Below are positions 8,657-18,102 of a stretch of DNA of 64,000 nucleotides, one piece after another. Both the position numbers and the translations under genes were made by a program. How positions within the stretch are numbered: position 1 is the first letter of the stretch; each line of letters starts with the position of its first letter. The notes below the pieces were generated by a model, which saw nothing but the letters and a program-made list of their open reading frames with translations, was not told the DNA's origin and did not search any database. The stretch lies in contig NZ_VCIX01000086.1 of assembly GCF_006345825.1 (NCBI RefSeq), positions 1-64,000 on the forward strand, read 5' to 3'. This stretch comes from Paenibacillus paridis. Its GTDB lineage: Bacteria; Bacillota; Bacilli; Paenibacillales; Paenibacillaceae.

Positions 8657-8674
8657 GGCCTATAAAATTGGACA

Positions 8675-8719
8675 GGGCTGTCCTTCTAACACCAGAATGT
8701 GTTAGCGGACAGCCCTTTT
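8675..8719 (+). terminator. Rho-independent terminator after ribA
   Basis: GGGCTGTCC and GGACAGCCC form the base of a hairpin, with CTAACAC/GTGTTAG forming an upper stem, and TTTT follows. It ends the iron/flavin operon. Confidence 0.85.
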
Positions 8720-9618
8720 GTGTAACTTATATTTAACCGGACCTCTTCATAAATGAAAGGCCGTTGGGAATCCCCTTGTTAACAGCAAACAGCATGTGTA
8801 CCAAGTTGAAAAAAACTCGCATCCTAAAACAACGAAAGCCCTACCTCTCTTCCGTCCTCGCGGCTCCGATGACCGCGCCAGTGTGAATCAGAAATACATC
8901 ACGTAACAGGCTTGAGAATTAACAGCAAAGAAATCAAAATCCGTGGGAAAAAGTTGAATCTTACTGGGGATTGGATGAGGTTAAATATAATACATTCTTA
9001 TTATCTTACTATAGGACAATTTAAATAGCAAGCTTTTTTCAAAATTTGTCAGATAGCTTAAAGAAAAGGCAAACATAGGAACCCTTTAGCGTTGGAAATT
9101 GGCCGACAAAATGCTGCTAAGCTAGATGCGTGAAAGTAACTAATACCACCATTGACTAATTTCCCATTCAACCAGCTTTTAGATGGAATTTATCCTGCTA
9201 ATATGAAGATGATGAGTTGTAGAGGTTTTTAAAGGGAATAAGTCCCGCTAATTCAAGTCAATTAAGCGCTTAGGCAGTTTTGGAGGCAAATTAACGGGAC
9301 GAATTCCTTCTAAAGTGGATAAATGAAGATTTATGCTTAAATTAGCGGGAGATTTTCCTTTTATTTGGCAGGGTTGAGGAGATGGCGGGCAAACAAGTCT
9401 ACAGTTGGCGGAAATTGAGCCTCGAGTCACTTAATATTTTACTATTTCTAACTATATTCAACGTCTGAAATATGGTAAAGGGTACAAAGAATGCCGCCTG
9501 TCCCGCCAATCCGCTCTCGCAAGAGCTCCTCTTTAGGAATCTTCGCACATAGCACAATTTTAAACCGAATGAGAAATGCCTTTCTGGATATTCTAAATTT
9601 GGAAGGGGGATATTTAAC
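8720..9618. other. Gene-free intergenic stretch
   Basis: About 900 bp with no credible coding frame on either strand. It contains the repeat cluster at 9184-9362 and, at its end, the GGAAGGGGG ribosome site of the DUF421 gene. Nothing else was recognised. Confidence 0.6.
9184..9362. repeat. Second cluster of TTAACGGGA-type intergenic repeats, four copies
   Basis: Copies lie at about 9184-9204 and 9231-9256 (both inverted) and 9288-9312 and 9338-9362 (direct). Representative cores are TTAACGGGACGAATTCC and TTAGCGGGAGATTTTCC. The pitch is 47-57 bp, as in the cluster at 91-220. Confidence 0.55.
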
Positions 9619-10488
9619 ATGCCAAGCTGGTTTGAAATTGTTCTGAGAACATTAGCAGCAATCGTTATATTATTTGCGCTTACAAAGGTGTTGGGTAAGC
9701 GCCAAATTTCACAGCTGTCCCTATTCGAATATATAACGGGTATTTCGATAGGTAATATTGCCGCCTACATTTCACTTGATCTTGACAACTTATGGTTTCT
9801 AGGAATGGTGTCATTAGGCGTATGGGTCAGTGTCTCGGTAGCTATGGAATTTTTGACAATGAAAAGCAAGAAAGCACGTGATCTCATTGACGGCAAAGGA
9901 ACTGTACTTATTAAAGATGGCCAGCTTCTTAAGAAAAATTTACACAAGGAGCGGCTGACCCTAGATGAAATGCTTGAGCAATTGCGCAAAAAGGATGTTT
10001 ACCGAGTTGCGGATGTAGAATTTGCGGTGATGGAGTCTAGCGGCGAGGTCAATGTTATGCTGAAGAAGGAATATCAGCCGATCACGCCGGATGTTCTTGG
10101 CTGGCAGGTAGCCAATGAACGAGAAGCGCTTACGGTCATGATGGACGGGGAAATACAAGAGGAGGTTCTTGTAGAGGCAGGGCGTGACAGAGAATGGCTG
10201 CGGCATGAGCTGGACAAAAGAAACCTGCAGCAGGAAGAGGTGTTTTTCGCACAAATCGACAGTAACGGAGAACTTCTGCTTCAAACGGGAGAAGAGTCGA
10301 AACAGCCGCAAAACAGCCAAACGAAACCGAAAGAACGGGTAAGCATGCTTATCGAGCAATTTGAAGCCGAGCTGGTTCGCCTCGAACGGTTATCTCGTAA
10401 TGAAAGCGATCGGCGCGTTTACCAGACAGCCATCGACCGCTTCCAAGCGAGCACGAAAACATTGCCAGACAAAGCTATTAAACCTTGA
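9619..10488 (+). CDS. DUF421 (YetF/YdfR-type) membrane protein
   Basis: A 289-residue protein with two to three N-terminal membrane segments and the family hallmark VLGKRQISQLSLFEYITGISIGNIAA. A cytoplasmic mixed alpha/beta domain follows (LIKDGQLLKKNLHKERLTLDEMLEQLR) and then a charged tail rich in Gln/Lys (about 225-289). DUF421 proteins are frequent in spore formers; some act in spore-membrane properties, but most are uncharacterised. ATG follows GGAAGGGGGATATTTAAC. It appears monocistronic. Confidence 0.85.
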   Translation: MPSWFEIVLRTLAAIVILFALTKVLGKRQISQLSLFEYITGISIGNIAAYISLDLDNLWFLGMVSLGVWVSVSVAMEFLTMKSKKARDLIDGKGTVLIKDGQLLKKNLHKERLTLDEMLEQLRKKDVYRVADVEFAVMESSGEVNVMLKKEYQPITPDVLGWQVANEREALTVMMDGEIQEEVLVEAGRDREWLRHELDKRNLQQEEVFFAQIDSNGELLLQTGEESKQPQNSQTKPKERVSMLIEQFEAELVRLERLSRNESDRRVYQTAIDRFQASTKTLPDKAIKP

Positions 10489-10512
10489 GTGAAGGTTTCG
10501 ACTTAGCAAGCT

Positions 10513-10845
10513 CTAGGTCCAGCGGGCTGACCATAGTTTCATTTCTTTTAAAATGTGATGCAAATCCTCGCCTTTTGGCGTTAGCGTATACTCAACGGTT
10601 ACCGGAACGGTAGGAAATACTTTGCGTTCAAGCACGCCCTTGTCTTCCAAATGACGGAGCGTGCTTGTTAATGCGCGCGGGCTTACGGCTGGAATGAGCC
10701 GTTGAATTTCACCGAATCTTTTGGTGCCGCAAAATAGCTCTCGCAGCACAAGAAACGCCCATTTTCCTCCAATGACATCTAACGTCCTCTCAATATTGCA
10801 TTCGATATGCGTGGGTTCCTTAGGAATATAATTATGAGCGCTCAT
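10513..10845 (-). CDS. HxlR-family transcriptional regulator
   Basis: A 110-residue winged-helix protein with the HxlR signature CNIERTLDVIGGKWAFLVL, then FGEIQRLIPAVSPRALTSTLRHLE and a YTLTPKG wing. The conserved N-terminal cysteine is the position used for thiol or quinone sensing in YodB/HypR-type members. The open frame reaches 10878, but GAGAGGAG is placed correctly for the ATG at 10845. It is divergent from an aldo-keto reductase, with a palindrome between them, the usual arrangement for a regulator and its electrophile-detoxifying target. Confidence 0.85.
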   Translation of the reverse strand: MSAHNYIPKEPTHIECNIERTLDVIGGKWAFLVLRELFCGTKRFGEIQRLIPAVSPRALTSTLRHLEDKGVLERKVFPTVPVTVEYTLTPKGEDLHHILKEMKLWSARWT

Positions 10846-10884
10846 CTGGTCATTCTCCTCTCTAACTGCTACTATCATTAAGTA

Positions 10885-10898
10885 TAGTATATATACTA
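10885..10898. promoter_or_regulatory. Perfect 14-bp palindrome, probable HxlR operator
   Basis: TAGTATATATACTA is a perfect palindrome in the divergent region between the hxlR-type gene and the aldo-keto reductase gene, 40 bp from the hxlR start. Confidence 0.5.
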
Positions 10899-11001
10899 AA
10901 GATAATAAAATGAAAAAAGATTCACTACTTTAAATAAAGAACGAACTGCTATACACTACTACAAGAGAGCAGCGTGATATGAGTCGAAGGAGCGATTATA
11001 A

Positions 11002-11976
11002 ATGAAATATAGGAAGCTTGGCAATAGCGGGCTAAAGGTTAGTGAAATCGGACTTGGCAGCTGGTTAACGTATGGAACGGCGACAGAGGCGCAAACCGCT
11101 CAAGAATGCATACATAAAGCATATGAGCTTGGCATTAATTTTTTCGATTCGGCAAATGCTTATAATAACGGGGAAGCCGAGAAGGTTATGGGCGATGCCT
11201 TGAAAGCGTATACGAGGAGCAGCTATGTACTGGCTACCAAAGTGTTTTTCCCGATGGGCAAAGGCCCTAATGACCGCGGATTGTCCAGAAAACATATCAT
11301 GGAGCAATGCGAGGCAAGCTTGAAGAGGCTGGGCACCGATTATATCGACCTTTATCAATGCCATCGCTTTGATGCCGATACGCCAATTGAGGAAACGTTA
11401 CGGGCTCTCGATGATTTAACGGCTCAAGGTAAAGTGCTATATACCGGAATCAGTGAGTGGACAGCCGTTCAGATTAAGGATGCAACCGCAACGGGAAATC
11501 GTCTTGGTTTGCGGCCATTAATTTCAAACCAGCCGATTTACAATATGTTTGAACGCTATATCGAGCAGGACGTAATACAAGCATGCGAGCAGGAAGGATT
11601 GGGACAGGTCGTCTTTTCCCCGCTGGCCCAAGGCGTGCTTACCGGCAAATATAAACCAGGCCAAGCAATTCCGTCAGATAGCCGCGCAGCGAATGACAAA
11701 ACCAATGGCGTGATTAACAGCTACTTACGCGAGGATGTGCTTCAAGTAGCGGCGAAGCTTGAACAGCTGGCTTCAAGCATCGGCGCATCGTTATCGCAGT
11801 TCGCGTTGGCTTGGGTGCTTCGTCAGCCGAACGTAAGCTCAGCGATTATTGGTTCGAGCCGTCCAGGTCAAGTGGAGGAGAACGTGAAAGCCATCGACTT
11901 CGAATTGACGGACGAACTGTTGGCTCAAACGGAGGCTATTCTAGCAGAGGTTAAACATTTCGCACCTATGCGTTAA
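11002..11976 (+). CDS. Aldo/keto reductase
   Basis: A 324-residue NADPH-dependent aldo-keto reductase of the YghZ/Kv-beta-like group (MKYRKLGNSGLKVSEIGLG). The catalytic tetrad is visible: D in FFDSANAY, the Tyr of that motif, K in LATKVF and H in LYQCHR. The cofactor region near the C terminus (AIIGSSRPGQVEENVKA) is intact. It probably reduces reactive aldehydes or ketones. ATG follows GGAGCGATTATAA. Divergence from an HxlR regulator suggests induction by electrophiles. Confidence 0.88.
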   Translation: MKYRKLGNSGLKVSEIGLGSWLTYGTATEAQTAQECIHKAYELGINFFDSANAYNNGEAEKVMGDALKAYTRSSYVLATKVFFPMGKGPNDRGLSRKHIMEQCEASLKRLGTDYIDLYQCHRFDADTPIEETLRALDDLTAQGKVLYTGISEWTAVQIKDATATGNRLGLRPLISNQPIYNMFERYIEQDVIQACEQEGLGQVVFSPLAQGVLTGKYKPGQAIPSDSRAANDKTNGVINSYLREDVLQVAAKLEQLASSIGASLSQFALAWVLRQPNVSSAIIGSSRPGQVEENVKAIDFELTDELLAQTEAILAEVKHFAPMR

Positions 11977-12002
11977 ATGCAAATAAAAGATATTCAGCAT
12001 AA

Positions 12003-12035
12003 AAAAAGGCCCTTCGCTTGAAGAGCCTTTTTTTT
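12003..12035. terminator. Bidirectional hairpin terminator
   Basis: A-rich tract, AAGGC-CTTC paired with GAAG-GCCTT, then a long T tract. It lies between convergent genes and can terminate both. Confidence 0.8.
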
Positions 12036-12061
12036 GCTATATATAATAGGAAGCGATTTTT

Positions 12062-12790
12062 TTATTGATCCATTTGAGCCTCAGATGGGCTATAGGTTCC
12101 GGGCTGGGTAATCGGTTTTGGCATCTCTTTTCCACCGGCGAAATGATATTTAACGACCGTATTAAATTGGTCAATCCAAGGCATAAGCGGACGCCCGCCC
12201 CATGCTTCCTTGGCAAATTCATTGAAATAATTGACGAACTCCATATTGGCGGAAATATGAACCTCCTGAACGGTCGGGGCAAGTTCGCGTACCCTGAGAG
12301 CGACAGTCTGCTTGAGCTCATCTGACAGGTTATTGATGTCGTTGACGGAGAAATAAGAGTTATAAGGCGAGACGAGCGTTCGGCTGTTGCCGTAAGGACT
12401 GCCTGTGTCATGGTTATAGACGCCATCGTTCGTACCGGTATTATCCTGCTCGCTTTTGCCGCCTGAATTGCGTGTGCCCACAGCTGTCCAATCCGTCATT
12501 AAACCAACATAAGCATTCTTGTCCGTCAGCATGACAATAGCAGATGCTATCCCATTTAGATCGGTGACCTTGCGAGAAATCATGGAGCTGTATTCGAAAA
12601 AGGCATTATCATGCTGGTGCGGATTATTCGACATTGGCCCGTACGACTTGCCTCCAAGCATCTTCGGATCATTAGCCTGGCGGCTGCCGTAATCGGTATC
12701 GCTGTTCTGTGCCAGCTGCTCATAATTACAGCCAGCTGTCGCAGAGAGGACGAAAGCGGAAAGCAGCAGTGCGGCCATTCGTTTCAACAT
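12062..12790 (-). CDS. YhcN/YlaJ-family spore lipoprotein
   Basis: A 242-residue lipoprotein: signal peptide MLKRMAALLLSAFVLSATAG with lipid-accepting C21, then the YhcN/YlaJ domain with VTDLNGIASAIVMLTDKNAYV and a C-terminal LRVRELAPTVQEVHISAN block. Family members are inner-spore-membrane lipoproteins affecting germination or outgrowth. It is single and convergent with the aldo-keto reductase. Family is firm, role inferred. Confidence 0.82.
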   Translation of the reverse strand: MLKRMAALLLSAFVLSATAGCNYEQLAQNSDTDYGSRQANDPKMLGGKSYGPMSNNPHQHDNAFFEYSSMISRKVTDLNGIASAIVMLTDKNAYVGLMTDWTAVGTRNSGGKSEQDNTGTNDGVYNHDTGSPYGNSRTLVSPYNSYFSVNDINNLSDELKQTVALRVRELAPTVQEVHISANMEFVNYFNEFAKEAWGGRPLMPWIDQFNTVVKYHFAGGKEMPKPITQPGTYSPSEAQMDQ

Positions 12791-13017
12791 TAAGATGGGA
12801 CCCCCATTCCTACGATAATGGCTTTAGTTTTTGTTTTAGCTCCATAAATATACGTTTTCGGAAGCATACATAATTGACCATGGGTTTGGTGCACAATGTA
12901 GGGTAGAGGGAATGCTGTTTCTACATAGCCGAACAATGTGGCTTCACATGCTTAAAAACGTTGAATTGATGCGTTTTTGACAGCTTTGAGAACAATTTGT
13001 GAACTCTCTGTGGAACA

Positions 13018-13046
13018 TTGACAAATAGGGGCTTCAACTTTATATT
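13018..13046 (+). promoter_or_regulatory. Sigma-A promoter of the cta operon
   Basis: TTGACA at 13018-13023 and TATATT at 13041-13046 are spaced by exactly 17 bp, about 115 bp before ctaC. The rest of 12791-13160 shows no gene. Confidence 0.65.
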
Positions 13047-13160
13047 TAATAAAGTGATTTAAGTTGCAGGAGTTGTAAAAACATCTGTGAAAACACGCAG
13101 CCAGCCGCATGCCACGTGAAAATCAGGCAGCTGCGAAAACGTCAAAAGTGGGGTTGATTA

Positions 13161-14207
13161 ATGATGAAACGGTGGCGATTTGTAAAACGGCTTGCGCCGC
13201 TTATGGCCATGATGGTATTGGTGCTGGCGGCCTGCGGGCGGAGCGATTTGTCGACGCTGAATCCTCAGGGGCCTGTAGCGGAAGAGCAATTCGGTCTGAT
13301 GAAGCTGGCAATTGGCATCATGTTAATCGTGATTGTTGCAGTATTCGCGATTTCTTTGTATGTAATTGTTCGTTTTCGCAGACGTAAGGGCGACAAAACG
13401 ATTCCTAAGCAAGTGGAAGGGAATCACAAGCTAGAGATCATTTGGACGGTTATTCCGATCATCATGCTTATTATTTTGGGTGTTCCGACCGTACAATCCG
13501 TATTTAACTTAGCTAAAGATTACACTAAAGATCCGGAAGCTGTTCAAGTTATCGTTACTTCGCACCAATACTGGTGGGAATTCGAGTATCCGGATTATGG
13601 AGTTAAGACAGCGCAGGAACTTATCATTCCAAAAGGCAAAACGATATCGGTTACAGCGAAATCCGCAGACGTGCTTCACTCGTTCTGGATTCCTTCGCTT
13701 GCAGGTAAAATCGATACAAACCCTGGAGCTAACGTAAATAAAATGTATTTCTCGGCTCCAAAAGAAGGCGTTTACTTAGGTAAATGCGCCGAGCTTTGCG
13801 GACCTTCGCACGGATTGATGGACTTTAAGGTCAAATCAGTGGACGAGTCTTCATTTGATCGTTGGGTAGCAGCGCTTCAAGAGCCTGTGGCACTTCCAAG
13901 CGATCCGGCAATTGCTAAAGCTTTCGAAAGCAAATGTCTGTCATGCCACGCTGTTGGCGATCTTGGCGGACCGGCTTATCCAAACCTGACTGGTATCGGT
14001 AGCCGTGAGACTGTCGGAGGTATACTTGTTAACACCGATGATCCGCAATATTCAAACGAAGGTTCAGTTTACGATAACCTGCACCGTTGGATCAAAAATC
14101 CGGACGAAGTTAAACCGGGCAACCAAATGGGCAAAATCGATCTAACTGAGCAAGAACTTGAAGGTATTGCTAAATATCTATCTGAATTGAAACTTAACTA
14201 CGAATAA
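13161..14207 (+). CDS. ctaC: Cytochrome c oxidase subunit II with fused cytochrome c (caa3 type)
   Basis: A 348-residue lipoprotein subunit. The signal peptide ends in LVLAAC (C25), two membrane helices follow, then the CuA cupredoxin domain with CAELCGPSHGLM and an aromatic electron-entry patch (SHQYWWEFEYPD). A C-terminal cytochrome c domain carries CLSCH (C259, C262, H263) and a GNQMG Met ligand. The fused haem-c domain defines a caa3 oxidase fed by soluble or membrane cytochrome c. It opens ctaCDEF; the ribosome site GTGGGG is modest. Confidence 0.95.
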   Translation: MMKRWRFVKRLAPLMAMMVLVLAACGRSDLSTLNPQGPVAEEQFGLMKLAIGIMLIVIVAVFAISLYVIVRFRRRKGDKTIPKQVEGNHKLEIIWTVIPIIMLIILGVPTVQSVFNLAKDYTKDPEAVQVIVTSHQYWWEFEYPDYGVKTAQELIIPKGKTISVTAKSADVLHSFWIPSLAGKIDTNPGANVNKMYFSAPKEGVYLGKCAELCGPSHGLMDFKVKSVDESSFDRWVAALQEPVALPSDPAIAKAFESKCLSCHAVGDLGGPAYPNLTGIGSRETVGGILVNTDDPQYSNEGSVYDNLHRWIKNPDEVKPGNQMGKIDLTEQELEGIAKYLSELKLNYE

Positions 14208-14239
14208 TAATTTATCGGTGATTGAAGGAGGTACCTACT

Positions 14240-16132
14240 TTGGCTCATGCGCATACGCATCCGGTCAAACGTTATAGCGGTCTGATGGACTGGCTTACAA
14301 CGGTTGACCATAAAAAAATTGGAATATTGTATATGATCGCAGGCGGATTTTTCTTCCTTGTCGGCGGTTTGGAAGCAATCCTAATCCGGGTTCAATTATG
14401 GAAGCCGCTTAACAACTTTGTTAGTGCGGATACATACAACGAGCTACTGACGATGCACGGTACGACCATGATTTTCCTTGCGGCCATGCCGCTGTTGTTC
14501 GCCCTTATGAATGCGGTCATACCGCTGCAGATCGGCGCGCGCGACGTTGCTTTCCCTTTCGTTAACTCGCTAGGCTTCTGGACGTTCCTGTTCGGCGGTG
14601 TCTTGCTGAATGTCAGCTGGTTTACAGGAGGAGCTCCTGATGCGGGCTGGACGTCTTACGCACCACTGGCTGGAACCACGTACAGCGGCGACCATGGCGT
14701 AGATTATTACGTACTGGGTTTGCAAATCGCAGGTATTGGTACTCTAATCGGGGGGATTAACTTCCTCGTTACGATCATCAATATGCGTGCTCCTGGCATG
14801 ACTTTCATGCGTATGCCAATGTTTACATGGGCTGCATTCATTACGTCGGCGCTTATCCTGTTTGCATTCCCGGCACTTGCTGTCGGACTTGCAGCACTTA
14901 TGTTCGACCGATTGTTCGACGCAAACTTCTTTGATCCTTCGGGCGGCGGTAATGCTGTACTATGGGAGCATATTTTCTGGATATTCGGGCATCCTGAGGT
15001 TTATATCCTCATCCTGCCGGCCTTCGGTGTTATTTCCGAGGTAATAAGTACATTCTCTCGCAAGCGTTTGTTCGGTTACAGTTCAATGGTATTCGCGACT
15101 ATCCTGATCGGCTTCTTGGGCTTCATGGTTTGGGCGCATCACATGTTCACCGTTGGCCTTGGACCGGTTGCGAACGCATTGTTCTCGATTGCAACGATGT
15201 TGATCGCTGTTCCGACAGGGATTAAGATTTTCAACTGGCTATTTACGATGTGGGGCGGCTCCATCAAATTCACCTCAGCGAACTTGTTTGCTGTTGGATT
15301 TATCCCAACCTTCGTAATGGGCGGCGTTACCGGCGTTATGCTAGCCGCAGCGCCAGCTGACTTCCAGTACCATGACTCCTACTTTGTCGTAGCGCATTTC
15401 CACTACGTTATCGTTGGCGGATTGATTCTCGGTATTTTCTCGGGTCTACACTACTGGTGGCCAAAAATGTTCGGACGCGTTCTGAACGAAACCCTTGGTA
15501 AACTTACCTTCTGGACGTTCTTTATCGGTTTCCACTTGACGTTCTTCATCCAGCATTTCCTTGGTTTGCTTGGAATGCCGCGTCGTATTTGGACTTATCT
15601 GGACGGTCTAGGCTTTAATGAAATGAATATGATTAGTACGGTTGGCGCATTCTTGATGGGCTTTGGTACAATCTTCTTCCTGCTCAACGTTGTTATTACA
15701 GCTTTCAAACCAGCGGATGCTCCGGCAGATCCTTGGGAAGATGGCCGTACGCTTGAGTGGACAATTCCATCACCAGCACCAGAGTACAACTTTGCGCAAA
15801 CTCCGCTTGTACGCGGATATGACGCTTATTGGAAAGAAAAAATGGATGGCCACAAAGGCATGACGCCTGCGGAGCCGATCGGCCCGATTCATATGCCGTC
15901 TCCATCCATTCTTCCATTCTTCATGGGAGCAGGATTGTTTATTGCCGGTCTTGGCTTTATGTATTCGCATGATTGGGGCGAATTGTTCGGCTTGATCAAA
16001 ACAGGCTATGCAGTTGGAATCGTCGGCTTGCTGATCTTGTTCACCTGCATGTTCTTACGCTCTGTGATTGATGATCATGGCTTCCATATTGAAGAAGAAG
16101 AAATCCTTAAAGATTTGGGGGGGAAAGCATGA
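14240..16132 (+). CDS. ctaD: Cytochrome c oxidase subunit I
   Basis: The 630-residue catalytic subunit of the haem-copper oxidase. LLTMHGTTMIF carries the low-spin haem a ligand, WIFGHPEVYILILPAFG the CuB His and the cross-linked Tyr, WAHHMFTVG the second and third CuB His, and HFHYVIVGG the haem ligands. The start is a TTG at 14240, fixed by AAGGAGGT at 14225; an in-frame TTG upstream at 14222 lacks such a site. Its stop overlaps the next start by four bases (ATGA). Confidence 0.95.
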   Translation: MAHAHTHPVKRYSGLMDWLTTVDHKKIGILYMIAGGFFFLVGGLEAILIRVQLWKPLNNFVSADTYNELLTMHGTTMIFLAAMPLLFALMNAVIPLQIGARDVAFPFVNSLGFWTFLFGGVLLNVSWFTGGAPDAGWTSYAPLAGTTYSGDHGVDYYVLGLQIAGIGTLIGGINFLVTIINMRAPGMTFMRMPMFTWAAFITSALILFAFPALAVGLAALMFDRLFDANFFDPSGGGNAVLWEHIFWIFGHPEVYILILPAFGVISEVISTFSRKRLFGYSSMVFATILIGFLGFMVWAHHMFTVGLGPVANALFSIATMLIAVPTGIKIFNWLFTMWGGSIKFTSANLFAVGFIPTFVMGGVTGVMLAAAPADFQYHDSYFVVAHFHYVIVGGLILGIFSGLHYWWPKMFGRVLNETLGKLTFWTFFIGFHLTFFIQHFLGLLGMPRRIWTYLDGLGFNEMNMISTVGAFLMGFGTIFFLLNVVITAFKPADAPADPWEDGRTLEWTIPSPAPEYNFAQTPLVRGYDAYWKEKMDGHKGMTPAEPIGPIHMPSPSILPFFMGAGLFIAGLGFMYSHDWGELFGLIKTGYAVGIVGLLILFTCMFLRSVIDDHGFHIEEEEILKDLGGKA

Positions 16133-16746
16133 GCGCGCATTCGCATGTAGAGGGGCAATTGCCTCATGAGCCCGAAAAGGCGACCCTCGAGGGACGCAAT
16201 AAAGTATTAGGCTTCTGGCTTTTCCTTGGTGGCGAGACCGTATTGTTCGGAACGTTATTCTCCGCGTTCCTGGCACTGCGTAATCAAGTGCTTGACGGTC
16301 CGCCAGCACATGAGTTGTTCCAGCTGCCGCTCGTTGCTCTTGCAACGGCGCTGCTGCTTACATCCAGCTTGACCAGCGTTTTCGCTGTTCATGCATTGCA
16401 CACGAACCGCGTTAAAGCTTTGATTAATTGGTTGATTGTAACGGTTCTTCTAGGCGCTGCTTTCTTGGGTCTAGAGATTTATGAGTTTGTTCATTACGTA
16501 CATGAAGGTCACGGTTTTACTACGAGTGCATTCAGCTCCTCGTTCTATACACTTGTCGGCTTCCACGGTGCTCACGTAGCATTCGGTATTATGTGGATTA
16601 CGCTCATCATTATTCAGTTAGCCAAAAAAGGCTTGACTGTCGTTACTGCACCTAAGGTATATGTTGCCGGTATGTACTGGCACTTTATCGACGTTGTATG
16701 GGTATTCATTTTCACCGTCGTTTACTTGATGGGAAAGGTGGTTTAA
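16129..16746 (+). CDS. ctaE: Cytochrome c oxidase subunit III
   Basis: A 205-residue five-helix subunit III (short bacterial form). Signatures are GFWLFLGGETVLFGTLF at the start and LVGFHGAHVAFGIMWI and YWHFIDVVWVFIF toward the end, which contain the conserved His/Glu/Trp residues. It overlaps ctaD by ATGA, indicating translational coupling. Confidence 0.95.
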   Translation: MSAHSHVEGQLPHEPEKATLEGRNKVLGFWLFLGGETVLFGTLFSAFLALRNQVLDGPPAHELFQLPLVALATALLLTSSLTSVFAVHALHTNRVKALINWLIVTVLLGAAFLGLEIYEFVHYVHEGHGFTTSAFSSSFYTLVGFHGAHVAFGIMWITLIIIQLAKKGLTVVTAPKVYVAGMYWHFIDVVWVFIFTVVYLMGKVV

Positions 16747-16749
16747 TCC

Positions 16750-17067
16750 ATGGCAAGCAATCATACAGCCACAGAGGAAAGCCCCAAGCGTCATAAGGTC
16801 GAAGGACCGAAGAAGCATATTATCGCATTTATTTTCTCGGTTTTGCTTACCTTCATCGCATTTGCGACTGTAATCAGCGGAGAGATTAACAAAGACTTTA
16901 TTTACATCATTTTGATTGGCCTTGCAGTATTGCAAGTGTTCGTTCAAATGGCATTTTGGATGCATATGAAAGATCGTGGTCATACATTCGCGATTATCGG
17001 AATCTTGACTGGCGTATTTATCGTATTCACCTGTGTTATTATGGCCGAGTACTGGGCTTGGTGGTAA
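16750..17067 (+). CDS. ctaF: Cytochrome c oxidase subunit IV (CyoD/CtaF type)
   Basis: A 105-residue protein with three membrane helices and the CtaF/CyoD ending HMKDRGHTFAIIGILTG. It lies three bases after ctaE, with GGAAAGGTGG upstream. It aids assembly or stability of the oxidase. A terminator follows. Confidence 0.9.
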   Translation: MASNHTATEESPKRHKVEGPKKHIIAFIFSVLLTFIAFATVISGEINKDFIYIILIGLAVLQVFVQMAFWMHMKDRGHTFAIIGILTGVFIVFTCVIMAEYWAWW

Positions 17068-17087
17068 TTCACCATTTTGTTGGAGGA

Positions 17088-17122
17088 GAGGAGGGTCCCA
17101 AGGGTTGGGTCCCTCCTCTTTT
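17088..17122 (+). terminator. Terminator between ctaF and ctaG
   Basis: GAGGAGGG pairs with CCCTCCTC, extended by CCCA/TGGG after one mismatch, and is followed by TTTT. It may act as an attenuator, because ctaG and the DUF420 gene follow in the same direction. Confidence 0.8.
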
Positions 17123-17160
17123 GTAGAAAAAGGCTAGTGTTATTGAAAGGAGCTTCCACG

Positions 17161-18063
17161 ATGCTTGGCTTACAATATTTTCGCTTCGAGGAATTGTGGA
17201 CCCCGATGTTTCTGTTCGGAATGGCGGCTATAGTCATTCTATATTTCTACCTCATTGGTCCATGGCGAGAAAAGCATGATCCGCAGGCGCCGCCTGCGAC
17301 AAGGCTGCAGAAAACGATGTTTGTTTCAGCTGCTGTTATGTTGTATTTGGTACACGGTGGTCCGTTTAATCTATTAGGCCATCTCATGTTTACGTTTCAT
17401 ATGATCAATATGTCTGTTTCCTATTTAGTTGTTCCTCCGCTTGTTTTACTAGGCATTCCAAGCTTTCTATGGATCAAAATGTTTTCCGCTCCATTCTGGA
17501 GAAGGTTTAGTTTTATGATGCACCCTATTATGTGTCTTGTGTTATTCAATGTATTGTTCTCTGTTTATCATGTCCCTATTGTCCATGACTATGTGATGAC
17601 GCACTTTGCGGTGCATCGTCTTTATTATTTGATTCTCCTCATTACTTCCTTTATGATGTGGTGGCAGATTACCGTTCCGGTTCCGGAGTGGGCTAGACTG
17701 ACGGATTTGAAGCGGATGGCCTATGTTTTTGCAAATGGTATGCTGCTTACGCCGGCATGCGCGCTCATTATTTTTGCCAAATCATCCATGTACGCGATCT
17801 ATAGCGATCCGAACGTTTGGGTAACCGCGATGGGCTATTGCGTGTCAGGTGATCCGGCAAGATTGCTGGAAAGCTTCAGCGGACCGCAGTTTTTTAACTT
17901 GATGGATGTCGTAGAAGACCAACAGCTTGGCGGGATTGTGATGAAGTTCGTGCAAGAAATTATGTACGGCATCATCCTGATCTATATTTTCAAGCAGTGG
18001 TTCAAACGCGAGCACACGGAAGACGAATTGCCAAATTCAAATCCGAATACCGGTACGGCTTAG
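17161..18063 (+). CDS. ctaG: Cytochrome c oxidase assembly factor CtaG
   Basis: A 300-residue polytopic membrane protein of the caa3_CtaG family, required for CuB insertion or assembly of caa3 oxidase. Motifs include HMINMSVSYLVVPPLVLLGIP, HPIMCLVLFN, and several His in helices. An in-frame extension reaches 17077, but GAAAGGAGC just before the ATG at 17161 sets the start, and the extension would run through the terminator hairpin. Confidence 0.9.
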   Translation: MLGLQYFRFEELWTPMFLFGMAAIVILYFYLIGPWREKHDPQAPPATRLQKTMFVSAAVMLYLVHGGPFNLLGHLMFTFHMINMSVSYLVVPPLVLLGIPSFLWIKMFSAPFWRRFSFMMHPIMCLVLFNVLFSVYHVPIVHDYVMTHFAVHRLYYLILLITSFMMWWQITVPVPEWARLTDLKRMAYVFANGMLLTPACALIIFAKSSMYAIYSDPNVWVTAMGYCVSGDPARLLESFSGPQFFNLMDVVEDQQLGGIVMKFVQEIMYGIILIYIFKQWFKREHTEDELPNSNPNTGTA

Positions 18064-18102
18064 CACGTACTTATTATTATGTTAACAATAGGTGGGGTAA
18101 CA

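Noticed and set aside
8720..9183. Riboswitch or small RNA in the gap after ribA
   Set aside because: No conserved riboswitch core, hairpin-plus-T tail or adjacent regulated gene could be recognised.
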